Shown one piece after another: positions 18,240-26,684 of a DNA stretch of 57,931 bases. The position numbers were made by a program, and so were the translations under genes. This stretch comes from Saprospiraceae bacterium (GTDB lineage: Bacteria; Bacteroidota; Bacteroidia; Chitinophagales; Saprospiraceae), in contig JANTGI010000005.1 in NCBI GenBank assembly GCA_024762995.1, forward strand, positions 1-57,931. Reading direction: 5' to 3'. Numbering within the stretch: position 1 is the stretch's first letter; every line of letters begins with the position of its first letter. The notes beneath the pieces were generated by a model. It was not told the origin of the DNA. It did no database searches and was given only the letters and a program-made list of their open reading frames with translations.

Positions 18240-18752
18240 CTAATTTTTGAGTTTAGCGATGATATCATCGGTTTTATCGTACTTTTCTGCCGCAAAAATA
18301 ACACCTGCGGAGCCGGCCATATCCAAAATAATATCAAACCCGCGTTGATTAGCGTAGTCCTGAATCGCATTATATACCTTGTCTTGTATCGGCTGAATTA
18401 ACTCCGCCCTTTTGACAAACAAAGCGCCTTCCGGCCCAAACTTATCTTTCTGCATTTTTCGGGCGGCTTTTTCGGCGGCCATGATTTCATCTTCTTTTTT
18501 GGTACGCATTTCATCAGACATCAAGACTTGTTCTGCTTGATACTTACTGTACATACCTTTGATTCTGTCATGCTCTTGGTCGATTTCTTGACGCCATTTG
18601 GCGGCCAATTGATCCAATTGTTTTTGGGCTGCGGCATATTCAGGAAGGGCTTCCAAAATTTTGGTTACATCCACTAAAGCCACTCTTTGAGCATTTATGG
18701 AAGTCGTCCCTATCAGGGTAAACATTGCTAGAAAAAGGAAATTCTTTACCAT
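18240..18752 (-). CDS. OmpH/Skp-family periplasmic chaperone (copy 2)
   Basis: A 170-residue OmpH/Skp homologue. The signal peptide (MVKNFLFLAMFTLIGTTSINA) precedes RVALVDVTKILEALPEYAAAQKQLDQLAAKW, the classical OmpH N-terminal strand plus coiled-coil start. A long charged helical hairpin and the C-terminal FDIILDMAGSAGVIFAAEKYDKTDDI segment follow. This copy is closer to the standard OmpH pattern than copy 1 at 17466. The two are likely products of an old duplication and may be cotranscribed, though copy 1 has its own promoter. Confidence 0.92.
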   Translation of the reverse strand: MVKNFLFLAMFTLIGTTSINAQRVALVDVTKILEALPEYAAAQKQLDQLAAKWRQEIDQEHDRIKGMYSKYQAEQVLMSDEMRTKKEDEIMAAEKAARKMQKDKFGPEGALFVKRAELIQPIQDKVYNAIQDYANQRGFDIILDMAGSAGVIFAAEKYDKTDDIIAKLKN

Positions 18753-18969
18753 CTTAAATTTGTTTTGTTGTTAAATCAGTTTAGAAACGACATCTAAAGC
18801 AATTAATTTCACAATCAATTGTTAACAATCTAATCACTTTCGACGTCCGTTTTACCAAATGTATGTCAGAATGAACTGCAATGAAAGTAATCTTTTCTCA
18901 TTTAACCAAAATTTAACGCTAATTAATACTATTTAACGCCGATTCCTGTTCATTTCTACACCTTTTTTC

Positions 18970-18977
18970 TAATTTTG
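18970..18977 (+). promoter_or_regulatory. Predicted -7 box of the PagL-like gene
   Basis: TAATTTTG matches TAnnTTTG perfectly, 54 bases before the ATG at 19031. Confidence 0.55.
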
Positions 18978-19030
18978 TCTCCATTATTTGGAAATTTTAG
19001 TGGTGCAGACATTTTACAATCCTTTCAATT

Positions 19031-20149
19031 ATGACTTCAAAAAAGCTATTTTGGGGGCTTACTTTTTGTTTATTTCCTTTTTTACTGCTTGCGCAAATGC
19101 GAAAAGGTTGGTCGATATCCCCGATGCTTCATACCGGATTCATCACCAAACACACCAAAAAGTTGACCATCGACAATCACGGCATTACGGAAGGCTTGGG
19201 CATCAATTTCCAATACCAGACTTACGGTAAGAAGGATTGGCACGCCAGACAACATTTTCCGCAACCGGGCCTTGAAATTGCTTATTTTAGATTTAATGAT
19301 CATCACCAAATGGGCGATGCCTTTGGATTCTTGCCCAATATCACGTTGCCGATTGCCACCAAAAAGACTTGGCGAATCCGCACCACCATTGGTATGGGCA
19401 TCAGTTGGTTGTCCAAACACTATGACGCCATCAACAATCCCCTCCATAATGCGATTGGCTCCCATCTCAACAACTACACGTCATTTCGTCTGTTGGGCGA
19501 AAAAAATTACGCGCCCCACTGGAAGTTATCAGCCGGCGCCAGCTTTTCCCATTTCTCTAACGGTACTTCCCAACTACCCAACTATGGGCTAAATGTACCC
19601 GCCTTGGTACTTGGCCTGCAATACGCTCCCACGCCCGTTTTGCCCGAAGACTATAGATATCCAACCCAAAAACCCATTTATCGAAAATGGGGCTTTTTAG
19701 CAGAAGCGACTCTTGCCCGTCAAGAATTTATCGCTCTCAATGGACCTAAATATCCCATTTACAACCTAGCCCTTGCGGCAACTTTTAGCGAAAGCTCCAC
19801 AAATACTTCTTTTTTGGGATTCGAGTATGAGTACAACTTTGCCGTATTTAATTTCTACAAATTTTTGGAACAATATGATGAAACCACTACAAAAAATACC
19901 GGAAAACGCTATATGATCTTCGGTGGGCATGATTTTATTTTTGGGCACTTTGGGCTCGGCGCACAAATCGGAGCCTATATCGGTCCTTACAAATACTTGA
20001 TTCACAGACCAATATACAACAAACTTAATGCGAAATACTTCTTTACTCCTTTCGGAAAACAAGGCATCAAACCGTTTATTGCCCTGCACATGAAGGCGCA
20101 TTTAATTGATGCGGAATATATTTCTGCGGGTATTGGTTTGCAGCTTTAG
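19031..20149 (+). CDS. Acyloxyacyl hydrolase (PagL-like lipid A 3-O-deacylase)
   Basis: A 372-residue outer-membrane protein: a signal peptide ending near LLLAQ, then alternating beta strands to a C-terminal ISAGIGLQL, typical of a small barrel. The segment SHFSNGTSQLPNYGLN (about residues 175-190) carries the His-x-Ser-Asn signature of the PagL/acyloxyacyl hydrolase family, where His and Ser are catalytic. Members remove the 3-O-acyl chain from lipid A, changing envelope immunoreactivity and permeability. It is longer than classical PagL (about 170 residues), as Bacteroidota homologues usually are. It stands alone on the plus strand. Confidence 0.8.
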   Translation: MTSKKLFWGLTFCLFPFLLLAQMRKGWSISPMLHTGFITKHTKKLTIDNHGITEGLGINFQYQTYGKKDWHARQHFPQPGLEIAYFRFNDHHQMGDAFGFLPNITLPIATKKTWRIRTTIGMGISWLSKHYDAINNPLHNAIGSHLNNYTSFRLLGEKNYAPHWKLSAGASFSHFSNGTSQLPNYGLNVPALVLGLQYAPTPVLPEDYRYPTQKPIYRKWGFLAEATLARQEFIALNGPKYPIYNLALAATFSESSTNTSFLGFEYEYNFAVFNFYKFLEQYDETTTKNTGKRYMIFGGHDFIFGHFGLGAQIGAYIGPYKYLIHRPIYNKLNAKYFFTPFGKQGIKPFIALHMKAHLIDAEYISAGIGLQL

Positions 20150-20655
20150 CACCCTATTTTATTGCCCTTGATGCGGTAAAAACTTGACAATTACCAAGCA
20201 AAACATAACCACCACTTTCAGAATGATGAATTGCCCTCCAGCCAAAATAATCTCTTATCTGATGGCTCCATGTGATTAATGAATTTGACATACCAACCTT
20301 CCTTTTAGCTGATAATCAATGAACTATGCAAAAACAACTCTAATAATTGGACAAATATCAAATATTTCACAGAATTAATCTATTATTAGTCTTGTCTTTG
20401 GACCTAAATAAGGGCATTTTATTATTTTTTATTCAGCGTCTTGTATAAATTCATGTAATTGTGAAATTAAATTCAACCTATCACCCTTTGCCACTTTCGA
20501 TGGTATTTCGTTTTGTCTTGTTCCTAGCTACTGTGATTGGATTAGCTCATTAAGCGATTTTACCGGTCAACCGACCGGGAGCCTGCACCTAAAAATCGAG
20601 TCTTCTCCAATCTTTTATCCAAACCATACGATTTGTAACCAAAAATGAACTAATA
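20150..20655. other. Intergenic region with a short GC-rich hairpin
   Basis: I see no gene in these 506 bases. The only clear structure is CCGGTC-AACC-GACCGG at 20563-20578, a perfect 6-bp stem about 80 bases before the next ATG. It could be an operator, or an RNA hairpin in the leader of the following gene pair. Confidence 0.4.
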
Positions 20656-21414
20656 ATGACCATTAAAAAATATTTCTCAGTCCTTCTTTTCATGGTTTTT
20701 GGCCTATCAACCGGTTTTGCGCAAGCGGACTCCCTGACATCTAATCCCACGGGGTTGCGTTATGATATAACGGAACGCCCATGGGCCATCATGTTTGACA
20801 TCACACGCACCATTTATAGGGTACCATCGATACAATTATCGGTGAGTTACCGCCCTAATTTTAGATTTGGCTTTGAATCAGAATTCAATTATTATTACCG
20901 AAATATCCAACTCCACGGACTAAATGAAGTAAACGACTTTCTATACGTCCGCATGAACCCCAAGAAACCCAGCCTATTTCTGTCCGGCATCGGTAAAGTC
21001 TTTTTCGGCCACAAAAAAATCACTTATGCCGGTGGACGATTGGCTTATGGCTCCACACACTTTGACCTTTCTCGCCAAGTATGCACTAAGGCGGAGCCAA
21101 CCACTTCCGGAGAGCTTTGTCGGTGTCTTCAGGTCGAAAACCGCTCTCTATCTCTTCGGAAAAGTCAATTTTTATACACGCTTCGACTAGGCGTCAACCT
21201 ACCCGTTACTAAAAGAGTACGACTGGATATTTTTTGTGATTTTACCGGATTTATATATTCGGCACTTCACTACGACGCCTTAAAACATGACTGCCAAAAC
21301 TCTTGGTCTAACTATCAAGACCCCCCTAAAACGGATGGTCTATTCCAAGAATTTACTTACGAAAGCAACAATTTTTTCTTTTCATCCGGCTTAAAACTAG
21401 GTTATGCATTTTAA
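20656..21414 (+). CDS. Putative outer-membrane beta-barrel protein, unrecognised
   Basis: A 252-residue protein with a clear signal peptide (MTIKKYFSVLLFMVFGLSTGFAQA). The rest is rich in aromatic residues and alternating strands (IQLSVSYRPNFRFGFESEFNYYYR near 60-83; FLYTLRLGVNLPVTKRVRLDIFCDF) and ends SSGLKLGYAF, a typical barrel C-terminal strand ending in Phe. Cysteines cluster at about 143-160. No family is recognised. Its last 11 bases overlap the start of the next gene, so the two are translationally coupled and probably work together. Confidence 0.75.
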   Translation: MTIKKYFSVLLFMVFGLSTGFAQADSLTSNPTGLRYDITERPWAIMFDITRTIYRVPSIQLSVSYRPNFRFGFESEFNYYYRNIQLHGLNEVNDFLYVRMNPKKPSLFLSGIGKVFFGHKKITYAGGRLAYGSTHFDLSRQVCTKAEPTTSGELCRCLQVENRSLSLRKSQFLYTLRLGVNLPVTKRVRLDIFCDFTGFIYSALHYDALKHDCQNSWSNYQDPPKTDGLFQEFTYESNNFFFSSGLKLGYAF

Positions 21415-22102
21415 GAACTTTGCCCTTATCACTTTTTTATTACTCACGCTTCTTGGAAGCCAATCTTTTTCCAATTGTAACCCCGCTCCTCCCCCGGATC
21501 CCGGCCTAAACAGGATTCACCTTTCGGTAAAAGACAATGATGGCCAAGATGTACAATATGCCTTGATTGGTCTTTTGGGTTATTCAGAACTCAATGACAG
21601 TCGGTATCGTCCATTCGATGGCTGCCTAATCGACACCTTCTATACCGATATTCAAGGAAATAGGGACATTGACTATCTATCCGACAAATACAATTATTTC
21701 TGGCTTGTGGTCTTACCGGACAACGGCCTGTCTTCCAGCAAAACCTCCATTGACTCCAAAGACAATCAGCAGATTAACATCACCGCTCATTCCACTCAAT
21801 CCGCCCAATATCTCCTTCGTGTCCATGTAAAAAAACAAAATTTTGATTCTATTACTCTTCATGTCAACCATATAATCGACAAGGATATTTTTTGTAAAGA
21901 AAATGGCTTGGACCTAAGTCAGATTCCACTTAGCTTAGACACCTATACCGCCAAAGCCATCATGGATTCTTCCCTAATGAAAGTCATCCCCAATCAATCC
22001 AATAACCTCCTAGTAGATTTTTACAAAAACGGCGAAATGGTACAAGATACTTTAATCCAGCTAGAAGTGGCGGACACCATTGTGAATGTACAGATTAACT
22101 AA
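21404..22102 (+). CDS. Secreted protein of unknown function, coupled to the upstream barrel gene
   Basis: A 232-residue exported protein: hydrophobic signal MHFKNFALITFLLLTLLGSQSFSNC, with a cysteine at residue 25. The preceding Phe-Ser-Asn is a weak lipobox, so lipoprotein status is uncertain. The remainder is Asp/Asn-rich and strand-rich, with an early Pro stretch (PAPPPDPG). It resembles carboxypeptidase-regulatory-like beta sandwiches only vaguely. The frame starts inside the end of the upstream gene (11-base overlap). No terminator follows; the 107-bp repeat zone begins about 70 bases later. Confidence 0.7.
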   Translation: MHFKNFALITFLLLTLLGSQSFSNCNPAPPPDPGLNRIHLSVKDNDGQDVQYALIGLLGYSELNDSRYRPFDGCLIDTFYTDIQGNRDIDYLSDKYNYFWLVVLPDNGLSSSKTSIDSKDNQQINITAHSTQSAQYLLRVHVKKQNFDSITLHVNHIIDKDIFCKENGLDLSQIPLSLDTYTAKAIMDSSLMKVIPNQSNNLLVDFYKNGEMVQDTLIQLEVADTIVNVQIN

Positions 22103-22174
22103 TCTTTGAACTAGGGAGATGGTTTATTTCCCGCAGATTTTAGTTTTGGAGTTTTGGAGTTGAGAAGTTTAGGA

Positions 22175-22250
22175 GTTGACGGCACCAGATTGCTAAGCTC
22201 GGAGCCAGCCTGCCGATTAGGTAGGCTTGCGGAGAGATTGGTAAGCTGGA
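22175..22250 (+). repeat. Left arm of a 76-bp inverted repeat
   Basis: It matches the complement of 22808-22883 at 74 of 76 positions, the only differences being the TT/AG dinucleotide inside GGTAGGCTTGCGG. The two arms enclose 557 bases of tandem repeats. Confidence 0.85.
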
Positions 22251-22289
22251 CTTTACAGGAAAGAAATTGGAAGTTTGGAAGTTGAGAAG

Positions 22290-22770
22290 TTTATTGGGTT
22301 TGAAACTCTTAGTGCCTCTTAGTGAAGCAGCCTTCGTGGCCTTAGTGTTAAAAAGTTTTTCCCGCAGATTCTCGCAGATTTAGACCGCAGACCTGCCTAC
22401 TGACCGAAGGAAGGTAGGTATACGCAGATTTTTTCCCGCAGACCTGCCTACTGTCCGAAGGAAGATAGGTTTTCGCAGATTTGACGTGCTTAGTGTTTCT
22501 TAGTGAAGCAGCCTTCGTGGCCTTAGTGTTAAAAAGGCTTTCCCGCAGACCTGCCTACTGCCCGAATGAAGGTAGGTGTTCGCAGATTTGACGTGCTTAG
22601 TGTCCCTTAGTGAAGCAGCCTTCGTGGTCTTAGTGTTAAAAAGGTTTTCCCGCAGACCTGTCTATTACCCGAAGGAAGGTAGGTGTTCGCAGATTTGACG
22701 TGCTTAGTGTCCCTTAGTGAAGCAGCCTTCGTGGTCTTAGTGTTAAAAAGGTTTTCCCGCTGATTTACGC
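22290..22770. repeat. Tandem repeat block, 107-bp unit
   Basis: The landmark CTTAGTGTTAAAAAG recurs at 22341, 22522, 22629 and 22736. The last two intervals are exactly 107 bases; the first is 181 because it holds an extra partial unit. Each unit contains CCCGCAGACCTG, a GAAGGTAGGT segment, GCAGATTTGACGTG and GTGAAGCAGCCTTCGTGG. It has no spacer sequences, so it is not a CRISPR array, and no conserved reading frame. Confidence 0.85.
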
Positions 22771-22807
22771 TGATTTCTACCGCTGATTTTAGCTTCTTCC
22801 TGAATAG

Positions 22808-22883
22808 TCCAGCTTACCAATCTCTCCGCCTGCCTACCTAATCGGCAGGCTGGCTCCGAGCTTAGCAATCTGGTGCCGTCAAC
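22808..22883 (-). repeat. Right arm of the 76-bp inverted repeat
   Basis: Complement of 22175-22250 with two mismatches. It contains its own internal repeat (AGCTTACCAATCT near the start and AGCTTAGCAATCT near the end). Confidence 0.85.
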
Positions 22884-22910
22884 GTCTAAAATGCGAAGCA
22901 GTAGGCAGGC

Positions 22911-23005
22911 AAACTTCTAAACCAGCAAAGTCCATAGGACAAGAGCCTAAACTCCTAAACTTCTAAACCAGCAAAGTCCAAAGGACAAGCGCCTAAACTC
23001 CTAAA
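22911..23005. repeat. Two 46-bp direct repeats running into the 3' end of a gene
   Basis: AAACTTCTAAACCAGCAAAG at 22911 recurs 46 bases later at 22957, followed each time by GTCCA(T/A)AGGACAAG and a CTAAACTCCTAAAC tail. The second copy overlaps the stop codon of the leftward gene at 23001. Confidence 0.75.
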
Positions 23006-23474
23006 CTCCCAAACTCAACACATCAACCACCGTCTTCGCCGTCACAAAAATAGCTTCACGTCCGATACCCGAAACCACCTGGTCTTCATCATCCATCAAA
23101 GCATCTTCCACAAAAGCCAACAAATCTTCCTGATAATAACCATCAAAAAACGGAGTAATACGCTCTCTAAAATTACCGTTACCGGCAGCCAACATCTGCG
23201 CCCAATTCGCATCATCAGCCGCTTCCAAGTCATCCGGAATCACCTGTGGCGGATGTCCTTGTTTCTTCTTGACCGATTCATACAAAACGGCGACAATAAA
23301 AAACAACAAATCCGTCTCTTCATCCGTCAAAGTCTTCAAATCTGTAGAGTACAACATGGAAATAATTGCCGGTTGTTCGGCCGCTAATTCCTTATAGACA
23401 TTACTCAAATCATTGGGTTTGGCGGCAAAGCGCTCCACCACCTGATCGATTGTTTTTTCTGACACCATTTCCAT
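23001..23474 (-). CDS. Conserved hypothetical protein, acidic
   Basis: A 157-residue soluble, helical, acidic protein with no signal peptide and no motif I recognise (LTDEETDLLFFIVAVLYESVKKK and DDEDQVVSGIGREAIFVTAKTVVDVL are the most ordered parts). It starts in the TAATG overlap with the fucose-synthase stop, so it is translationally coupled to it. The last residues, LSLGV and the stop, are encoded by the end of an adjacent direct repeat, so the C-terminus may have been reset by repeat expansion. Function unknown. Confidence 0.8.
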   Translation of the reverse strand: MEMVSEKTIDQVVERFAAKPNDLSNVYKELAAEQPAIISMLYSTDLKTLTDEETDLLFFIVAVLYESVKKKQGHPPQVIPDDLEAADDANWAQMLAAGNGNFRERITPFFDGYYQEDLLAFVEDALMDDEDQVVSGIGREAIFVTAKTVVDVLSLGV

Positions 23475-24400
23475 TAAAATTGGTCTTTTACTTCGTCATA
23501 AACCATTTGTAATCCCTTATCCAAGTCGATTTTTGCTTCCCAACCCACCTTACGTAACTTACTGACATCCATTAATTTACGGGGAGTACCGTCCGGTTTG
23601 GACGTATCTTGAACTATCTCGCCTTCATATCCGACGACCTTTTTTATTTTTTGCGCAAGCTCATAAATCGACAAGTCCACACCGGTGCCCACATTCAAAA
23701 AACCGGCTTCATTGAAGTTTTCCATCAGAAAATAACACGCATCCGCCAAATCATCTACGTGCATAAATTCCCGCAAGGGACTCCCCGTGCCCCACAAGAC
23801 CACTTCTTGAGCATGATTATTTTTGGCTTCGATAAATTTGCGCATCAAGGCAGGCAAAACATGGGATGTTTTTAGGTCATAATTATCATTGGGGCCATAG
23901 AGATTCGTGGGCATGGCTGAGATAAAATTATCGCCATATTGCGCCCGATAAGCATCACAAAGTTTGATACCGGCGATTTTGGCGATGGCATACGGTTCGT
24001 TGGTTTGCTCCAAAAGCCCGGTCAACAAATACTCTTCCTTCAACGGCTGCGGTGCCAACTTGGGATAGATGCAAGACGACCCCAAAAACAGCAATTTCTT
24101 CACCAGATATGTATGTGCCGCATGTATGATATTGGCTTCAATCATCAAATTATCATACAAAAACTCCGCACGATAGATATTATTGGCCAAAATCCCCCCC
24201 ACTTTGGCGGCAGCGAGAAAAACATAATCCGGTCTTTCTTGCGAGAAAAAAGCATTGACCGCCGCTTGGTTACGCAAATCCAACTCCTTAGAAGTCCGAA
24301 AGACGAAATTAGTAAATCCTTCACTTTTTAGCTTGCGCAAAATAGCGGATCCGACCATACCGCGATGGCCTGCGATGTATATTTTGGCGTTTTTTTCCAT
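23474..24400 (-). CDS. fcl: GDP-L-fucose synthase
   Basis: It converts GDP-4-keto-6-deoxy-D-mannose to GDP-L-fucose (epimerase plus NADPH reductase) for surface polysaccharide. The 308 residues form an extended SDR: nucleotide-binding GHRGMVGSA (11-19), GSSCIYP (107-113, catalytic Ser) and YAIAK (Tyr137, Lys141). The RFMHVDD-type segment is present as REFMHVDDLADA. The usual partner gmd (GDP-mannose dehydratase) is not adjacent; instead the coupled gene downstream encodes an unknown protein. A perfect -7 box lies 17 bases upstream of the ATG. Confidence 0.96.
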   Translation of the reverse strand: MEKNAKIYIAGHRGMVGSAILRKLKSEGFTNFVFRTSKELDLRNQAAVNAFFSQERPDYVFLAAAKVGGILANNIYRAEFLYDNLMIEANIIHAAHTYLVKKLLFLGSSCIYPKLAPQPLKEEYLLTGLLEQTNEPYAIAKIAGIKLCDAYRAQYGDNFISAMPTNLYGPNDNYDLKTSHVLPALMRKFIEAKNNHAQEVVLWGTGSPLREFMHVDDLADACYFLMENFNEAGFLNVGTGVDLSIYELAQKIKKVVGYEGEIVQDTSKPDGTPRKLMDVSKLRKVGWEAKIDLDKGLQMVYDEVKDQF

Positions 24401-24417
24401 TGACTTGTAATTTTCGG

Positions 24418-24425
24418 CAAAGGTA
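24418..24425 (-). promoter_or_regulatory. Predicted -7 box of fcl
   Basis: TACCTTTG on the minus strand, 17 bases before the fcl start. Confidence 0.65.
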
Positions 24426-24517
24426 CGAGAAAAAAAACTGACTTCCTAAGCTTCACAGGAGTAGCTATGATGGATTCAATACACTATCAAAAAGTGCAAT
24501 AAAGTATTAATATTCAC

Positions 24518-24558
24518 GGTATAACCGAAAAATCAGTACAAATTTTTGGGTTATAACC
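24518..24558. promoter_or_regulatory. Paired GGT(T)ATAACC sites upstream of fcl
   Basis: GGTATAACC at 24518-24526 and the perfect palindrome GGTTATAACC at 24549-24558 are about three helical turns apart. Each is followed by an A-run and a T-x-A-x-T-A-C stretch. They lie 95-135 bases upstream of the fcl -7 box, where an activator could bind. Speculative. Confidence 0.35.
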
Positions 24559-24674
24559 AAAAAATTCATACTTTGGGATTACGAAATACCTACGTCAAAT
24601 CCAAAGCCAATTTTTAAATAGCTGAAACCTGAGTCCACACCAAAAATTTCTAAGGGAGATTTAGTGGGTTAAAT

Positions 24675-24709
24675 AAAAAAAGCACCTACTAGCCAACCTA
24701 GTAAGTGCT
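24675..24709 (-). terminator. Terminator after ettA
   Basis: AGCACCTACTAG, loop, CTAGTAAGTGCT is a stem with one mismatch. Read leftward it runs into TTTTTT. Confidence 0.8.
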
Positions 24710-24737
24710 TCTATTTTTGCGAAAGCGACTACCTTCC

Positions 24738-26405
24738 TTAACTCAACATATTCTTAAACCGCTTCCGCTTACCGTCGTCTTCCTTATCTAATCGTTTTTC
24801 TCTAAAGTCGGAGTAGTTGCCTTCAAAAAACTCAGCATTGCCATCTCCGTCAAAATACAAAATATGCGTCGCCAACCGATCAATAAACCATCTATCGTGC
24901 GAAATGACCAAGACACAGCCCGCAAAATTCTCAATACCTTCTTCCAAAGCACGGAGCGTATTGATGTCAATATCGTTGGTCGGCTCATCGAGTAAGATGA
25001 CATTTCCGCCATCTTTCAAGGTCATCGACAAATGCAAACGGTTACGCTCTCCGCCGGACAAAACTGCCGTCTTTTTCTGTTGGTCAGTACCGTTGAAATT
25101 AAAGCGACTCAAGTACGCGCGTGCATTGATAGAATACGTCCCAATTTCCACAAACTCATTGCCTTCGGACACCGTCTCATAAACCGTTTTTTCAGGGTCG
25201 ATGGCAGCGTGGCTCTGGTCAACGTAGGACATTTGGACGGTATCACCAATTTTGATACTACCGGCATCCGGTTTTTCTTCCCCCATCAACATCTTGAATA
25301 AGGTCGTTTTACCCACACCATTTGGCCCGATAATGCCTACCACTGCACTTCTAGGCACGGTAAAAGAAAAATCCTTCAACAAAATTCTATCACCAAATCC
25401 TTTGGTCACATTATCGACTTCAATGACCACATCGCCCAATCTTGGTCCCGGCGGAATATATAATTCCAATTTAGACTCTTTCTGCTTCGCTTCTTCTCCG
25501 GCCATTTTCTCGTAAGCGCTTAGTCGGGCCTTACCCTTGGCTTGACGGGCTTTGGGTGTCATGCGTGCCCATTCGAGTTCTTTTTTAAGGTTCTTTTGGC
25601 GTTTGGACTCTTCTTTTTCTTCTTGCTCCAATCTCTTGGTTTTTTGCTCCAACCAAGACGAATAATTCCCCTTCCAAGGAATCCCTTCACCCCTATCCAA
25701 TTCCAGAATCCAACCCGCCACATTATCCAAGAAATATCTATCGTGTGTCACGGCAATAACCGTCCCCTGAAATTGCTGTAAATATTGCTCCAACCACTGC
25801 ACGGATTCCGCATCCAAGTGGTTTGTCGGTTCATCCAACAATAAAATATCGGGTTTATTCAATAGCAACCTGGCCATCGCCACCCGTCTTTTCTCCCCAC
25901 CTGACAACACGCCGATTTTTTGGTCATAAGGCGGGCAATTCAGGGCATCATGGGCGATATCAATTTTATTATCCAATTCCCAAGCATCCAAGGCATCCAA
26001 TTTATCCATCAGCACACCTTGTTTATCGATCAACTTCATCATCTCATCTTCGTCCATTGGTTCGGCGAGTTTAAGATTGATTTCTTCGTAATCTCTAAGC
26101 ACTTGCATCGTCTCTCCGACTCCTTCTTCCAGAGTTTCACGCACCGTTTTTTCGGGATCCAGCTTGGGTTCTTGCTCTAAAAAACCAATCTTATAGTTGC
26201 CATCAAACTCAATTTTCCCTTGATAATCATCGTCTTGTCCGGCGATAATACGCAACAAAGTAGATTTTCCGGCTCCATTCAGCCCAAGTATGCCAATTTT
26301 AGCTCCGTAATAAAAAGAGAGCCAAATATTTTTTAAAACTTGCTTGTTCGGTGGATGAATCTTCCCCACACCAGACATAGAGAATATGATTTTTTCGTCT
26401 GCCAT
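24738..26405 (-). CDS. ettA: Energy-dependent translational throttle protein EttA (ABC-F)
   Basis: A cytoplasmic ABC-F ATPase that binds the ribosomal E site and gates the first steps of elongation according to energy state. Its 555 residues are standard for EttA. Two ABC domains are complete: Walker A GLNGAGKST and GPNGVGKTT, signatures LSGGEKRRVAMARLL and LSGGERNRLHLSM, Walker B ILLLDEPTNHLD and ILLDEPTNDID. Between them is the charged linker (about 240-310), with the EttA-type WARMTPKARQAKGKAR stretch. No membrane segment is present, which separates it from transporters. It is monocistronic, with its own -7 box and terminator. Confidence 0.97.
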   Translation of the reverse strand: MADEKIIFSMSGVGKIHPPNKQVLKNIWLSFYYGAKIGILGLNGAGKSTLLRIIAGQDDDYQGKIEFDGNYKIGFLEQEPKLDPEKTVRETLEEGVGETMQVLRDYEEINLKLAEPMDEDEMMKLIDKQGVLMDKLDALDAWELDNKIDIAHDALNCPPYDQKIGVLSGGEKRRVAMARLLLNKPDILLLDEPTNHLDAESVQWLEQYLQQFQGTVIAVTHDRYFLDNVAGWILELDRGEGIPWKGNYSSWLEQKTKRLEQEEKEESKRQKNLKKELEWARMTPKARQAKGKARLSAYEKMAGEEAKQKESKLELYIPPGPRLGDVVIEVDNVTKGFGDRILLKDFSFTVPRSAVVGIIGPNGVGKTTLFKMLMGEEKPDAGSIKIGDTVQMSYVDQSHAAIDPEKTVYETVSEGNEFVEIGTYSINARAYLSRFNFNGTDQQKKTAVLSGGERNRLHLSMTLKDGGNVILLDEPTNDIDINTLRALEEGIENFAGCVLVISHDRWFIDRLATHILYFDGDGNAEFFEGNYSDFREKRLDKEDDGKRKRFKNMLS

Positions 26406-26440
26406 TTGCTTTTTTTCTTGATAGTAAAATTTTGAGAGTG

Positions 26441-26448
26441 CAAAGGTA
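26441..26448 (-). promoter_or_regulatory. Predicted -7 box of ettA
   Basis: TACCTTTG on the minus strand, 35 bases before the ettA start. Confidence 0.65.
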
Positions 26449-26672
26449 CGAGAAAAAAAGTACTTACGTAAATTTACTACTAGATTGGCCAGGCAATCGC
26501 TTTATATTTTTTTTCAAAAAAGATTCATCTACAATTCAAGCTATTCCAAGATAAAAGACTTTCAATTTGTACGGTTTACTATTTATAGAAATGGAGCTCG
26601 ATGGTAAGATTATTATTATGAGATAAACCTAGTCCAAAGGCCATCCAAACCCTCCAAGTACTTTTTTTTCCG

Positions 26673-26680
26673 TACTTTTG
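26673..26680 (+). promoter_or_regulatory. Predicted -7 box of the GT4 gene (leaderless arrangement)
   Basis: TACTTTTG is followed by only four bases (CCAA) before the ATG at 26685, so the transcript would begin at or very near the start codon. Confidence 0.6.
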
Positions 26681-26684
26681 CCAA

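Noticed and set aside
22290-22770. Possible CRISPR array
   Set aside because: The repeats are long (107 bases), contiguous and without variable spacers, and no cas genes are near.
24331-24342. Explaining the TTTTGCGCAAGC copies purely as Leu-Ala-Gln codons
   Set aside because: This copy reads Leu-Arg-Lys in a different frame and the copy at 24715 is non-coding, so I kept the DNA-level motif as a finding.
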